A stretch of 64,000 nt of DNA from Crocinitomicaceae bacterium (GTDB taxonomy: Bacteria; Bacteroidota; Bacteroidia; Flavobacteriales_D; Crocinitomicaceae). Made by a program: the position numbers and the translations under genes. The stretch is taken from contig JAKVAR010000006.1 in assembly GCA_022447585.1 (NCBI GenBank), forward strand, positions 620,001 through 684,000, read 5' to 3'. How positions within the stretch are numbered: position 1 is the stretch's first letter; every line of letters begins with the position of its first letter. Under the pieces are notes generated by a model, which worked only from the letters and a program-made list of their open reading frames with translations, had not been told where the DNA came from and ran no database searches. This document shows, piece after piece, positions 38,363 to 46,649 of the stretch.

Positions 38363-39391
38363 ATGGAAGTAAAACCTAAAATACTTATAATCTATACAGG
38401 TGGTACAATCGGAATGATTAAAGCTCCTGAAACTGCTCAATTGACAAATGTGAACTTCGACCATATTTATGATCATGTACCTGAGTTAAGAAGATTGAAT
38501 GTAGAACTTGAGACGTTAAGTTTTGAAAATCCAATCGATTCTTCAGAGATAGATATAAAGCATTGGAAGGAAGTAGCTCAAACGATCTTTGAAAATTATG
38601 CACAATACGATGGGTTTGTCGTGTTACATGGTTCTGATACGATGTCATATTCGGCATCAGCTTTGAGTTTTATGTTTGAAGGGTTAAAAAAGCCAGTCAT
38701 TCTTACAGGTTCTCAATTGCCAATCGGAATTATTCGTACCGACGGAAAAGAAAATCTAATTACATCTATAGAAATTGCAGCAGCTAGAAATGGTGAAAAC
38801 GAACCCTTAATTCGGGAAGTTGCCGTTTATTTTGATTACAAGTTGTTTCGCGGAAATAGAAGTATGAAGGATTCTGCAGAGCACTTTGAGGCTTTCAAAT
38901 CTCCGAATTATCAAGAACTAGGCGCTGCAGGAGTCAATATTCGTTACAATACTAATTTGTTTTATTACGCTCCTGAATCAGAGTTCAAAATAAACACTGA
39001 TTTCAATGATCGAGTGGCGCTCTTAAAGTTGTTCCCAGGAATGAATCATGAACTTTATCAAGGCGTTTTTGATGCTGCGAAAGTAGATGGGGTTGTAATT
39101 GAGACTTTTGGAGCGGGAAATGCACCAAATTCAAATGGGTTTCGAAATTTAATCTCTAGTTTTATTAATGAGGGAGGGGTAATTTTAAATATTACCCAGT
39201 GTAACTCTGGTGCGGTAAAACAAGGCCTTTACAAAACAAGTTCATTGTTCAATGAATTAGGAGTGATTAGCGGAGGTGATATGACGACGGAAGCGGCAAT
39301 GACAAAAATGATGTCAGTGTTAGATCGAAATAATCTTTCAAAAACTAAAGAGCTATTAGCGAAAAACTTACGCGGAGAAATCACACTTTAA
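38363..39391 (+). CDS. ansA: Type I (cytoplasmic) L-asparaginase
   Basis: Hydrolyses asparagine to aspartate and ammonia. The first catalytic Thr is in ILIIYTGGTIGMIK, the second in VVLHGSDTMSYSASALSFM. PVILTGSQLPIGIIRTDGKEN is also conserved. No signal peptide, consistent with type I. The ATG at 38363 is used; the longer frame opens at a TTG one codon upstream. Length 342 residues is typical. Confidence 0.95.
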   Translation: MEVKPKILIIYTGGTIGMIKAPETAQLTNVNFDHIYDHVPELRRLNVELETLSFENPIDSSEIDIKHWKEVAQTIFENYAQYDGFVVLHGSDTMSYSASALSFMFEGLKKPVILTGSQLPIGIIRTDGKENLITSIEIAAARNGENEPLIREVAVYFDYKLFRGNRSMKDSAEHFEAFKSPNYQELGAAGVNIRYNTNLFYYAPESEFKINTDFNDRVALLKLFPGMNHELYQGVFDAAKVDGVVIETFGAGNAPNSNGFRNLISSFINEGGVILNITQCNSGAVKQGLYKTSSLFNELGVISGGDMTTEAAMTKMMSVLDRNNLSKTKELLAKNLRGEITL

Positions 39392-39456
39392 TAGAAAGAA
39401 AGGGCTTTTAGCTGTGATTTAGTGAAATTCATTTCTTACTTTAGTCGCTTCTAAAC

Positions 39457-39541
39457 GGAGAGGTGGCAGAGTGGCTGAACGCGCACGCTTGGAAAGCGTG
39501 TTTACGGAAACGTAACGGGGGTTCGAATCCCCCTCTCTCCG
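39457..39541 (+). tRNA. tRNA-Ser (anticodon GGA)
   Basis: Acceptor stem GGAGAGG pairs with TCTCTCC (last pair G-T). The anticodon stem CACGC/GCGTG (39484-39488 with 39496-39500) closes loop TTGGAAA, so the anticodon is GGA at 39491-39493. A long variable arm (TTTACGGAAACGTAAC region) marks a class II serine tRNA. The T arm is GGGGG, TTCGAAT, CCCCC. The discriminator G is at 39541 and no CCA is encoded. Confidence 0.96.
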
Positions 39542-39553
39542 CAAGGGAATAAC

Positions 39554-39584
39554 GGACAAAACTGATTTAGTTGTCCCCTTTTTT
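39554..39584 (+). terminator. Probable terminator after tRNA-Ser
   Basis: GGACA and ACT pair with AGT and TGTCC (two bulged A), followed by CCCTTTTTT. It begins 12 bases after the tRNA. Confidence 0.6.
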
Positions 39585-40366
39585 CCATGAAATCCCACAT
39601 ATACAGGCAAATATGAAATTCAGTTTTGGTGTTAGACATTTATTTTCATCAAATGAGAGGAATTCGGGAAATATGGAACCTACAGCCTTATGTTTTAGTG
39701 AATCGAAGACTTACTAGAGGTTTCAGCGATATTTTTCAAAATGTTCGATTCTTTTTGAGAAAGACCTTTCAGTACTTGATCGGAAATATGTTGGACAATC
39801 GGGTCCTTTTGGGCATCAGTAATGATGATACTTCTACTTGTCTCATCCTTTGTGATTTCATAGAAAGAATATTTTCATTAGATAGTGTCCTTACTTTAAC
39901 CCTATACTAATTCCATCTTTGATTTTATTTGCTTGTCGCTCATTATCGAGACCAGGATTGATCAAATAGATTATGAGTATGAATAAACCTTCAGGAATCG
40001 ATTAATCAATCGATTGTTCAGCTGGGAGTTATATCCGTTTTATGAAAACGCTCAATCATATTAAGTGAATGCGCTCTATTTGGTGAAAATCGATCCCACG
40101 AATTGCTTCAATTTGCGTATCGTTGAATTTTTTGTTTTCTGATCAATGATTTTTCCGCACTGTTTAACATTTTAAATTAATACTGGAATTGAATGCTAAG
40201 GCCTTCTTAGCCATAATTAGACACTAAGTATTTTAACTTGTGTTTTGCTTTGTGGTTCATCTCAATAATTTCCCAGTTTGGGTTTTGTATTGAATCTCCT
40301 GATAACCTCTGTTCTTAATCAAATGGTTTAATTAAATGTGATTCTTTTATTTTAAAAAGAAAATAT
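39585..40366 (+). other. Non-coding stretch between tRNA-Ser and the RiPP cluster
   Basis: No convincing intact gene was found in these about 780 bases. A minus-strand open frame at 39695-39874 (59 codons, no ATG start) reads FYEITKDETSRSIIITDAQ and later QVLKGLSQKESNILKNIAET, which looks protein-like and may be the remnant of a decayed gene. A 94-residue plus-strand frame (39626-39910) overlaps it and looks like a shadow. The stretch otherwise is AT-rich without repeats. Confidence 0.45.
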
Positions 40367-40374
40367 TAAATTTG
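40367..40374 (+). promoter_or_regulatory. Candidate -7 box for the lanthipeptide precursor operon
   Basis: TAAATTTG fits TAnnTTTG and is the best match upstream of the cluster. It would give a transcript starting near 40381, about 125 bases before the truncated precursor copy and about 310 bases before the intact one. No clear -33 TTG at the expected distance. Confidence 0.35.
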
Positions 40375-40450
40375 TCTGACCATTATTAAATTTTTAACCA
40401 CTGACACTATTCTATATAACTATTCCTAATTAAATTTAACACTCTTTTTG

Positions 40451-40530
40451 TTCCACACACAAAATCACTACAAATAGTGTAGGAACAATAATTAATTGAA
40501 TCACTATGATTGAAAAGAAAACAGAAAAAC
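40451..40530 (+). repeat. Direct repeat, upstream copy (precursor 5' region)
   Basis: The segment from GTAGGAACAATAATTAAT through the ATG and the first nine codons (MIEKKTEKL) matches 40641-40714 with only a few changes, offset 184 bases. Upstream of it, TTCC and CACTA also recur at similar spacing. It indicates a tandem duplication of the precursor unit. Confidence 0.75.
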
Positions 40531-40595
40531 TAAATTTTCCGCTTCAAATTATAGCTCCTATGGCTGTTTATAGTCGCTTACACACTGTTTTTTGA
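40506..40595 (+). pseudogene. Truncated duplicate of the lanthipeptide precursor
   Basis: A 29-codon frame starts MIEKKTEKLNF, nearly identical to the intact precursor start MIEKKTKKLSL, then diverges to PLQIIAPMAVYSRLHTVF and stops. It has no Cys and no Gly-Gly site, so it cannot be a lanthipeptide substrate of the same type. The bases after its stop (TTGAACTC then TGAC about 15 bases later) resemble those after the intact precursor at 40952-40976. That suggests a duplicated precursor unit that lost its core by internal deletion. A functional short peptide remains possible. Confidence 0.55.
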
Positions 40596-40640
40596 ACTCA
40601 TTTATATTCACTGACAATAATATTTATTGATATGTGGGGA

Positions 40641-40714
40641 TTCCGAAAACCACTAAATTAGAGTAGGAACAATAATTAATTTAATCGCTATGATTGAAAA
40701 GAAAACAAAAAAAC
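40641..40714 (+). repeat. Direct repeat, downstream copy (precursor 5' region)
   Basis: Second copy of the upstream and leader-start segment described at 40451-40530; this copy belongs to the intact precursor gene. Confidence 0.75.
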
Positions 40715-40890
40715 TTTCTTTGGATGCATTCAAAGCAAAGTCTGAACTAGAAAAAGTAGATATTAACAATCTTGGAGGTGCTCTATTGGCAGCTTGTCAC
40801 GATGGAACTTCTGTGCCAAAACCAAAAGAGCCAAAAACATCATCTACTTGTTTATTCCCATCAAACTACAATTCTTGTAGATGTTGCTAG
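40690..40890 (+). CDS. Class I lanthipeptide-type precursor peptide (LanA-like)
   Basis: A 66-residue peptide placed directly before LanB and LanC genes. The leader is residues 1-30: a basic start, LSLDAFKAKSEL (LSLD resembles the F/L-x-L-D box of class I leaders), then VDINNLGG with a Gly29-Gly30 site suited to the C39 exporter of the cluster. The predicted core, residues 31-66, has eight Ser/Thr (40, 41, 50-53, 58, 62) and five Cys (36, 54, 63, 65, 66), and ends NYNSCRCC. A Pro/Lys linker PKPKEPK lies at 43-49. Cys36 precedes every Ser/Thr of the core, which is unusual. Leader cleavage site and ring pattern are inferred. Confidence 0.85.
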   Translation: MIEKKTKKLSLDAFKAKSELEKVDINNLGGALLAACHDGTSVPKPKEPKTSSTCLFPSNYNSCRCC

Positions 40891-40906
40891 ACAAGATTTG
40901 AATTTA

Positions 40907-40941
40907 GGAGTCTTGTCCTTTGGCAAGACTCCATTATTTTT
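40907..40941 (+). terminator. Hairpin/attenuator between precursor and LanB genes
   Basis: GGAGTCTTGTC (40907-40917) pairs with GGCAAGACTCC (40922-40932), one T-G wobble, four-base loop, followed by ATTATTTTT. It has the form of a rho-independent terminator. In lantibiotic operons such partial terminators after lanA keep precursor mRNA in excess over lanB; that role here is inferred from position. Confidence 0.8.
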
Positions 40942-40965
40942 ACACTCATCTTTTGAACTCTCTTA

Positions 40966-43900
40966 ATGTCGATTGACTCTTCAGAATACTCTTCTCCATT
41001 CATTATATTAAGATCCCCGCTATTTCCTTACGAGGTTTTATTAAATGCTTATTCTAAGAAGCCGAATGATAACTCCTTTCAAACAGAACTAATCGCCTTT
41101 TTTGAAAAAAATGAACTCGCTAAGAAAGCGTTATATGTAGGGTCTCCTTCTTTGTATAGAGAGTTTACTGCGTTCATCGAAGTTTCCGGTAAGGTTGATA
41201 GAAAAAAAGAAAGGAAATTAACTGATAGTCTCCTGAAATATTTAATCAGGATGACAACTAGATGCACTCCTTTTGGATTATTTGCTGGTTCCACAATTGC
41301 TAATGTTGAAAACAATAATATTGATCATTCTTCTAGAATTGAAGTCACGCTAGGAGAAGAAATAAAGCTTCATAAAAGCATCAGTATGGACTTTTGGATG
41401 AAGCTTTACCTCAAAGTAACGTCGATTCCGGAAGTACAAAACGCCCTTTCTTACTCAACTAACACCACGCTAAATAAAAAAAATAATGTTTGGAAATACA
41501 CGAAAATAGATTTGCTAAAATCCAGTGATTTTACAGAGTCGTTTAACATTCCGAACAATTCTATACTTGAAGAGATAATAGCTAGGTCGGAAAAAGGTAT
41601 AACCCTTCAGGAAGTTTCTGACATAATAGTCAATCACGGGTTTGAAGAGTCTGATGCCCAAGGATATATACAAGAGTTGATTTCGTCTCAGGTGCTTATA
41701 GATGAACTGTTCCCAAATGTAACGGGCGAAAAATATACGGATATTTTATTGCAGGAATCAATAAGATTCACGACTAATTTATTGCCTGATTTACAGTCAG
41801 AACTAGTGAAACTAAAAAAATGGTTGAATTCTAATAATAGCCCGCAAGAATTTTCCATCGCAGAAAGTGATAAATTGATGGCCGATCTATCGCGAATATT
41901 GGATGACAGTGAATCAGGTCATTACAATCCTCCTCGAGTTCAGACTGATGCCTACTATGATGTGAAATCAAGTAGCTTGGCAAATTTCCCGAAAGACGAA
42001 CTTAAAGAGTGTCTTGAGCTACTCAGTATGCTTTCTCAGGATACTGAAAAGGATTTAGAAAACTTCAAGGAAATATTTCATGCTAGATATGCCGAAAACG
42101 AAGTGCCTCTTTCTTTGGTACTTGATCCTGAAATTGGCATTGATTATACAGGTGAAAATTTGGCTCGCTTATCGAACAATGCGGAATCATTGGAGCGCAT
42201 AAAATGGAATGCTGTTACGAAGTTTAAATTTAACTTATATCAAACGGCACTAAAAAATAATTCACGCATTATTTCACTAGACAAATCTGAAATTGAAGAT
42301 TTAGGGATCGACTCTGAATTACCGGATTCATTTTCGATTTTGGGTAATATGTTTCAAACAGATGAGCAGTTTTCTTTTCAGCTAAGTGGGGTCATTGGGC
42401 CTTCTTTTGCCAATCTAAGCACTCGTTTTTGTCATGGAAATCATAATTTCAAGCAGGAAGTTCTTGAGCTCATGCAAAAAGAAAATGATCACTATTCACA
42501 TAGTATTCCTGCGGAAATATCGCATTTCCCTAATGCACATTCAATTCCGCTTATATCGAGACCAAAATTAAGATCATATGAAATTCCATATTTAACGCGA
42601 TCCACCGTTCCAATTGAAAATCAATTAAAGATAGATGATCTCTACTTGACAATTGTCCAGAATGAATTACTTCTACTTTCTAAAAAACACGGAAAACGGA
42701 TCATCCCAAAATTAACGAATGCTCACAGTTACTTTCAACTTTCTAATCCTCCGATTTATCGATTTTTAGGAGATCTGCAGCAGCAAAATAGAAAGTACAT
42801 CCGTTGGGACTGGGAGTTCTTAAAAGGACAACCCTACCTTCCTCGAGTTTGTTACAAGAACATTATTCTGTGCCCTGCCGTTTGGAGTATAAAGAGTAAG
42901 TTACTTTTAAAAATTGAGAAAACTCCGAAATCTAGTTGGAATGAACAATTTCAAGTAATCCGAAAAGATTTAGAAATTCCACGTTTTGTTGAACTTTCTG
43001 ATGCCGATAATAACTTATTACTTGATCTTGAATCAGAACAGGGAGTTAGAATACTAATTTTGGAGACTAGGAAAACAGGTGCAGATTTTGCTAAACTTAA
43101 AGAAGTCCTCTACTCCGAGAAGAATTTATTGGTCCATAATGAAAGAGGCTCATTTACCAACGAAGTAATCATTCCTTTTGTAAAAGAAAAGGTGGAGGAA
43201 AAAATTCCAAGATCCATCAATTCAGCTATTGGCGAAGACGTTTCTAAACGAAAGTTTAGTCCTTGTGAAGACTGGGTTTACATAAAAATATATGCTGAAG
43301 CAGGAGTTCTTGATAAACTGCTGACTGAAAAATTAAATCCAATAAACGAAGCACTTCAAAAAGATGGGATTATTAGTAATTGGTTTTTTATTCGATACGC
43401 CGACCCAGATTATCACATTCGTATTCGTTATAAGCTGATAGATAAAAATGAATTCAGTAAAATAGTAAATGATATAAACGATGCGTTAAAGGATTATGTT
43501 AGAGACTTACTCGTTTGGAACGTTACAATTGACACTTATGATAGAGAGTTAGAGCGTTATGGCGATAGCTCAATAGATATTACCGAGTACTTATTCTCTT
43601 TAAACAGTCAATTAGTTTTAAACTTACAAACTCGATTGTTTTCAAATGGAGAGTACGACGTTTACAAGTTATCAACGGCACTATGTATTTCTCAGGTTAT
43701 TCTCTCTGCATTTACGGAAGATATTACTGAGCAACGCAAGTATGTACTTTTAGTAAGAGATTCCTTTGCCAAAGAATTCAACGCTGAAGGTGGTTTATCA
43801 AAATTAGTAACACCTCGGTTTAGAACGGAGCGTGCATTTCTAGAACAACTATATGATTTTAAAGAACTTACAAATCCTGTTCTTAAAGCTGTTAAAACAA

Positions 43901-44124
43901 TGGCTGAGTCGCTCCGCCCCGTTTATCAAAAACATATTGAATCTATTATCGAAATAGATTTTCCAAATGGAGAACTTACCGAAATGTATACACTCATTAG
44001 TGGTCATATTCACATGTTTGTTAACCGATTTTATAGTAATGATCAACGTTTTTTTGAATTTATTATTTACGGTGTCTGGGAAATATGGTTAACATCAATT
44101 GAAAAACGCCAAAAGTCAAAATAG
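40966..44124 (+). CDS. Lantibiotic dehydratase LanB (full length)
   Basis: Dehydrates Ser and Thr of the precursor core to Dha and Dhb using glutamyl-tRNA in characterised LanB enzymes. The 1052-residue length equals full-length LanB such as NisB, not the split form of thiopeptide systems. The N-terminal glutamylation domain has the hallmark RMTTRCTPFGLFAGST at residues 95-110. The C-terminal SpaB-type elimination domain begins near residue 770 (WVYIKIYAEAG) and contains WFFIRYADPDYHIRIRYKL. It starts 75 bases after the precursor stop, behind the hairpin, and is followed 7 bases later by lanC. Confidence 0.95.
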   Translation: MSIDSSEYSSPFIILRSPLFPYEVLLNAYSKKPNDNSFQTELIAFFEKNELAKKALYVGSPSLYREFTAFIEVSGKVDRKKERKLTDSLLKYLIRMTTRCTPFGLFAGSTIANVENNNIDHSSRIEVTLGEEIKLHKSISMDFWMKLYLKVTSIPEVQNALSYSTNTTLNKKNNVWKYTKIDLLKSSDFTESFNIPNNSILEEIIARSEKGITLQEVSDIIVNHGFEESDAQGYIQELISSQVLIDELFPNVTGEKYTDILLQESIRFTTNLLPDLQSELVKLKKWLNSNNSPQEFSIAESDKLMADLSRILDDSESGHYNPPRVQTDAYYDVKSSSLANFPKDELKECLELLSMLSQDTEKDLENFKEIFHARYAENEVPLSLVLDPEIGIDYTGENLARLSNNAESLERIKWNAVTKFKFNLYQTALKNNSRIISLDKSEIEDLGIDSELPDSFSILGNMFQTDEQFSFQLSGVIGPSFANLSTRFCHGNHNFKQEVLELMQKENDHYSHSIPAEISHFPNAHSIPLISRPKLRSYEIPYLTRSTVPIENQLKIDDLYLTIVQNELLLLSKKHGKRIIPKLTNAHSYFQLSNPPIYRFLGDLQQQNRKYIRWDWEFLKGQPYLPRVCYKNIILCPAVWSIKSKLLLKIEKTPKSSWNEQFQVIRKDLEIPRFVELSDADNNLLLDLESEQGVRILILETRKTGADFAKLKEVLYSEKNLLVHNERGSFTNEVIIPFVKEKVEEKIPRSINSAIGEDVSKRKFSPCEDWVYIKIYAEAGVLDKLLTEKLNPINEALQKDGIISNWFFIRYADPDYHIRIRYKLIDKNEFSKIVNDINDALKDYVRDLLVWNVTIDTYDRELERYGDSSIDITEYLFSLNSQLVLNLQTRLFSNGEYDVYKLSTALCISQVILSAFTEDITEQRKYVLLVRDSFAKEFNAEGGLSKLVTPRFRTERAFLEQLYDFKELTNPVLKAVKTMAESLRPVYQKHIESIIEIDFPNGELTEMYTLISGHIHMFVNRFYSNDQRFFEFIIYGVWEIWLTSIEKRQKSK

Positions 44125-44131
44125 CTGAACG

Positions 44132-45361
44132 ATGAAATTTAAAGCTTTATCTTTTACGAAAGACGAAACAATTATTATTGAAGAGTTAATTGAATCAATA
44201 GGTCAATCCTTAATTACTCACAACAAGGAATTTGAACTGGAATCTCCTGGATTAATGCAAGGTAGCACGGGACAAGCATTATTTTTTGCCTATTTATACA
44301 AATGGAATGGAAACCAGATTTACCTCGATCAAGTTGATGAACTACTAGCTGATATATTTACCAAACTAAGTAGCGTGCAAAGTTATTCGCTTTCGAGCGG
44401 TTTAAGCGGAATTGGTTGGGCGATTAATAATATAAACAGTTTAGGAATTCTTGAGATAGATGTTGAACCTTTATTAAATCAATTAGATCAAGTTTTACCT
44501 TCGTTAATGTTAGAAGATATTAAACGAGGACATTATGATTTAATATCTGGATCATTAGGTGCTGCTCTATACTGTTTGAGTCGACATTCAAATGAAAATC
44601 ACGATGTGTTGTCGGAATATATTCGTTGCCTCGAAATCTGTTCTGTCTTAGATAACGGAAAACGAAAATGGGCAGTTTACTCGGAAAACGCAGAGCAAGA
44701 ATCTAACTACGATCTAGGGTTGTGTCATGGGAATACAAGTATTTTGTCCTTCCTGATTAAAGCATATAATAATGCGATTGAACCCGATTTATGTAAACAG
44801 TTAATTCAGGAATCCGTTAACTATTTAATGAGCTTAATTACTACTCCGGCATCAGGTATGCAGAATTGTCACTGGCCGAGTATTATTACGGATACAGACA
44901 GCAGTGGCACTAGTCGATTAGCATGGTGTTATGGTGACGCAGGAAATGGAGTAATTCTGCTAGAAGCAGCAGTTTTATTGCAAGATGAAGGTTTAAAAGA
45001 AAAAGTTATTGAAATATTAAAACACACAAGCGAGAGAAAACACTTAAAGGACAACTTTATTCGAGACGCTTGTTTGTGTCACGGTACCGTTGGTTTAGTC
45101 AATATTTTCCAAAAAGCATTTACTCTTTCTGGCACTCCTCAGTTTGAGGAAACAGCTCATTATTGGACGATGAAAACATTTGAAGTCCAAACACATAAAG
45201 AGACTGGTCTTTCAGGTTTTAAGACATTTTTTGACAATGGTGTTACTGCTGAATATGTTGCTACTGCGGGCTTTTTAGAAGGTACAGCAGGAATTGGAAT
45301 TGGTTTAATTACTGCAATCGTTCCCGAATTATCTAGTTGGAATAACAGCCTGTTACTATAA
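44132..45361 (+). CDS. Lanthionine synthetase C-like cyclase LanC
   Basis: Zn-dependent cyclase adding Cys thiols to dehydro-residues. Zinc ligands are Cys266 (AWCYGDAGNG), Cys316 and His317 (CLCHGTVGL). His199 (GLCHGNTSIL) and Asp136 (HYDLISGSLG) match catalytic residues of NisC. Repeated Gly-rich turns (GSTGQAL, SGLSGIGW, SGSLGAAL, GTAGIGIG) mark the alpha/alpha toroid of the family. At 409 residues it is the usual LanC length, with all metal ligands intact, so it is expected to be active. It lies 7 bases after LanB and 8 bases before the reductase. Confidence 0.95.
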   Translation: MKFKALSFTKDETIIIEELIESIGQSLITHNKEFELESPGLMQGSTGQALFFAYLYKWNGNQIYLDQVDELLADIFTKLSSVQSYSLSSGLSGIGWAINNINSLGILEIDVEPLLNQLDQVLPSLMLEDIKRGHYDLISGSLGAALYCLSRHSNENHDVLSEYIRCLEICSVLDNGKRKWAVYSENAEQESNYDLGLCHGNTSILSFLIKAYNNAIEPDLCKQLIQESVNYLMSLITTPASGMQNCHWPSIITDTDSSGTSRLAWCYGDAGNGVILLEAAVLLQDEGLKEKVIEILKHTSERKHLKDNFIRDACLCHGTVGLVNIFQKAFTLSGTPQFEETAHYWTMKTFEVQTHKETGLSGFKTFFDNGVTAEYVATAGFLEGTAGIGIGLITAIVPELSSWNNSLLL

Positions 45362-45369
45362 TTTTCAAG

Positions 45370-46638
45370 ATGGTAGAAGTAAATGAAGTTTCAAAAGTTG
45401 GGCTAGGAACATATAGAATGGATCTTAATTATCTTGATGTTCTAAAATATGCAATAGATCAAGGATACAATTTGATTGATACCGCGTCGAACTATCGAGG
45501 AGGAGAATCTGAAAAAATGATTGGATACTTCTTAAAAAACCATTCGCATTATCGTTCAAAGATGTTCATTATTTCTAAAGTTGGTTATATTCCATTTGAT
45601 CTTAAAAAGAGCAATCAACTGAAAGAATTCCTTTCTACCAATCGAATTGAAAAATCAACAATACAAACAGACTTTGACTTTTCTATAGACCCCGAGTTCA
45701 TCGATTTTCAAATCAATCAAAGTCTATCTAGGATGAATATTGATCAAATTGATGCATACCTTTTGCATAACCCCGAGCGAATTCTTTCCAGTCGAATACC
45801 AACAGGAAAGCAAGCCTTAAGTTCAAGAATTTATAAAGCGTTTATCAAATTAGAGCAATTGGTTGAACAAGGGAAAATCCGCTATTATGGTATTAGCTCA
45901 AATGTGTGTTTTGATCCAAAAGATGAAATTTCCATTGACATCCAAGAAATCGCAAAACTTGCCTCTTCGATCAACGAACATCATCATTTTAAGTTTATTC
46001 AGTTTCCTTTCAACTTCAAAGAGCAAATGGCAAGGGATAAAACATATGCAGGAAAGAGCTTAATAGAATTCGCAAAACTGAATAACCTCGTTACTATTGG
46101 TAATCGTCCATTAAACATGAATGATAATGATCATGAATTTCGCTTCGTAGATTACTCAGATCGATATAGTGATTTTAATGAACCGCTTTCTGATCAAGGT
46201 TTTATTGAATTTGAGAAATTAGTTGAAGAACGACTAAAACAGGCAACGGAACAAAATATGAGAATGCTTGATTTTGAACCAACCAAGATTTTATCCTTAG
46301 CACGAAAGCAATTTCAATCTACCACTGGAGTGGATAATTTCTTCAACAATCAACTTCTTCCCTTCTTTAAAACTTTTTGCGAGAATCCTCAAGATCCTAT
46401 TTATAAAAAATCTTCCGATATTGCTCGAGACATGAAATTATTCGCAATGCGGAATATGACTATTAAATCAAAAAAAATGATGGCTTCATTAGGCTCTATT
46501 GGGGTGGAAGAAAAAGAAAACTATCCGTTAACTGCAGTGAAGTATTATTTAGATAATGTTGGATTGGATCATGTACTTATGGGGATGCGAAAAAAGGAAT
46601 ATATTGATGATTTGGGTAAGGAATTTATTGCGCAATAA
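45370..46638 (+). CDS. Aldo/keto reductase-family enzyme of the RiPP operon
   Basis: The AKR catalytic tetrad is visible: Asp37 and Tyr42 in YNLIDTASNYRGGESEKMIG, Lys70 in MFIISKVGY, and His133 in DAYLLHNPERIL. At 422 residues it is about 100 longer than common AKRs. The extra C-terminal part is helical (EERLKQATEQNMRMLDFEPT, then KYYLDNVGLDHVLMGMRKKE). It is the last gene of the precursor-LanB-LanC operon, 8 bases after lanC, so it is a probable tailoring reductase. The target could be a carbonyl or a dehydro-residue on the peptide; this is inference. It ends 11 bases from the convergent TolC gene. Confidence 0.85.
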   Translation: MVEVNEVSKVGLGTYRMDLNYLDVLKYAIDQGYNLIDTASNYRGGESEKMIGYFLKNHSHYRSKMFIISKVGYIPFDLKKSNQLKEFLSTNRIEKSTIQTDFDFSIDPEFIDFQINQSLSRMNIDQIDAYLLHNPERILSSRIPTGKQALSSRIYKAFIKLEQLVEQGKIRYYGISSNVCFDPKDEISIDIQEIAKLASSINEHHHFKFIQFPFNFKEQMARDKTYAGKSLIEFAKLNNLVTIGNRPLNMNDNDHEFRFVDYSDRYSDFNEPLSDQGFIEFEKLVEERLKQATEQNMRMLDFEPTKILSLARKQFQSTTGVDNFFNNQLLPFFKTFCENPQDPIYKKSSDIARDMKLFAMRNMTIKSKKMMASLGSIGVEEKENYPLTAVKYYLDNVGLDHVLMGMRKKEYIDDLGKEFIAQ

Positions 46639-46649
46639 AGACTCAAGGA

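Noticed and set aside
39457..39541. tRNA-Ser 3' end as an att site for an integrated island
   Set aside because: No second copy of the T-arm/acceptor sequence was seen on the far side of the cluster, and no integrase gene is present, so it is kept only as a hypothesis.
39626..39910. 94-residue plus-strand frame after tRNA-Ser
   Set aside because: The opposite strand reads more like protein here, and this frame has no family character or start context; treated as a shadow.
40772..40966. 64-residue frame overlapping the precursor in another phase
   Set aside because: Shadow of the precursor gene; it runs through the hairpin and has no leader features.
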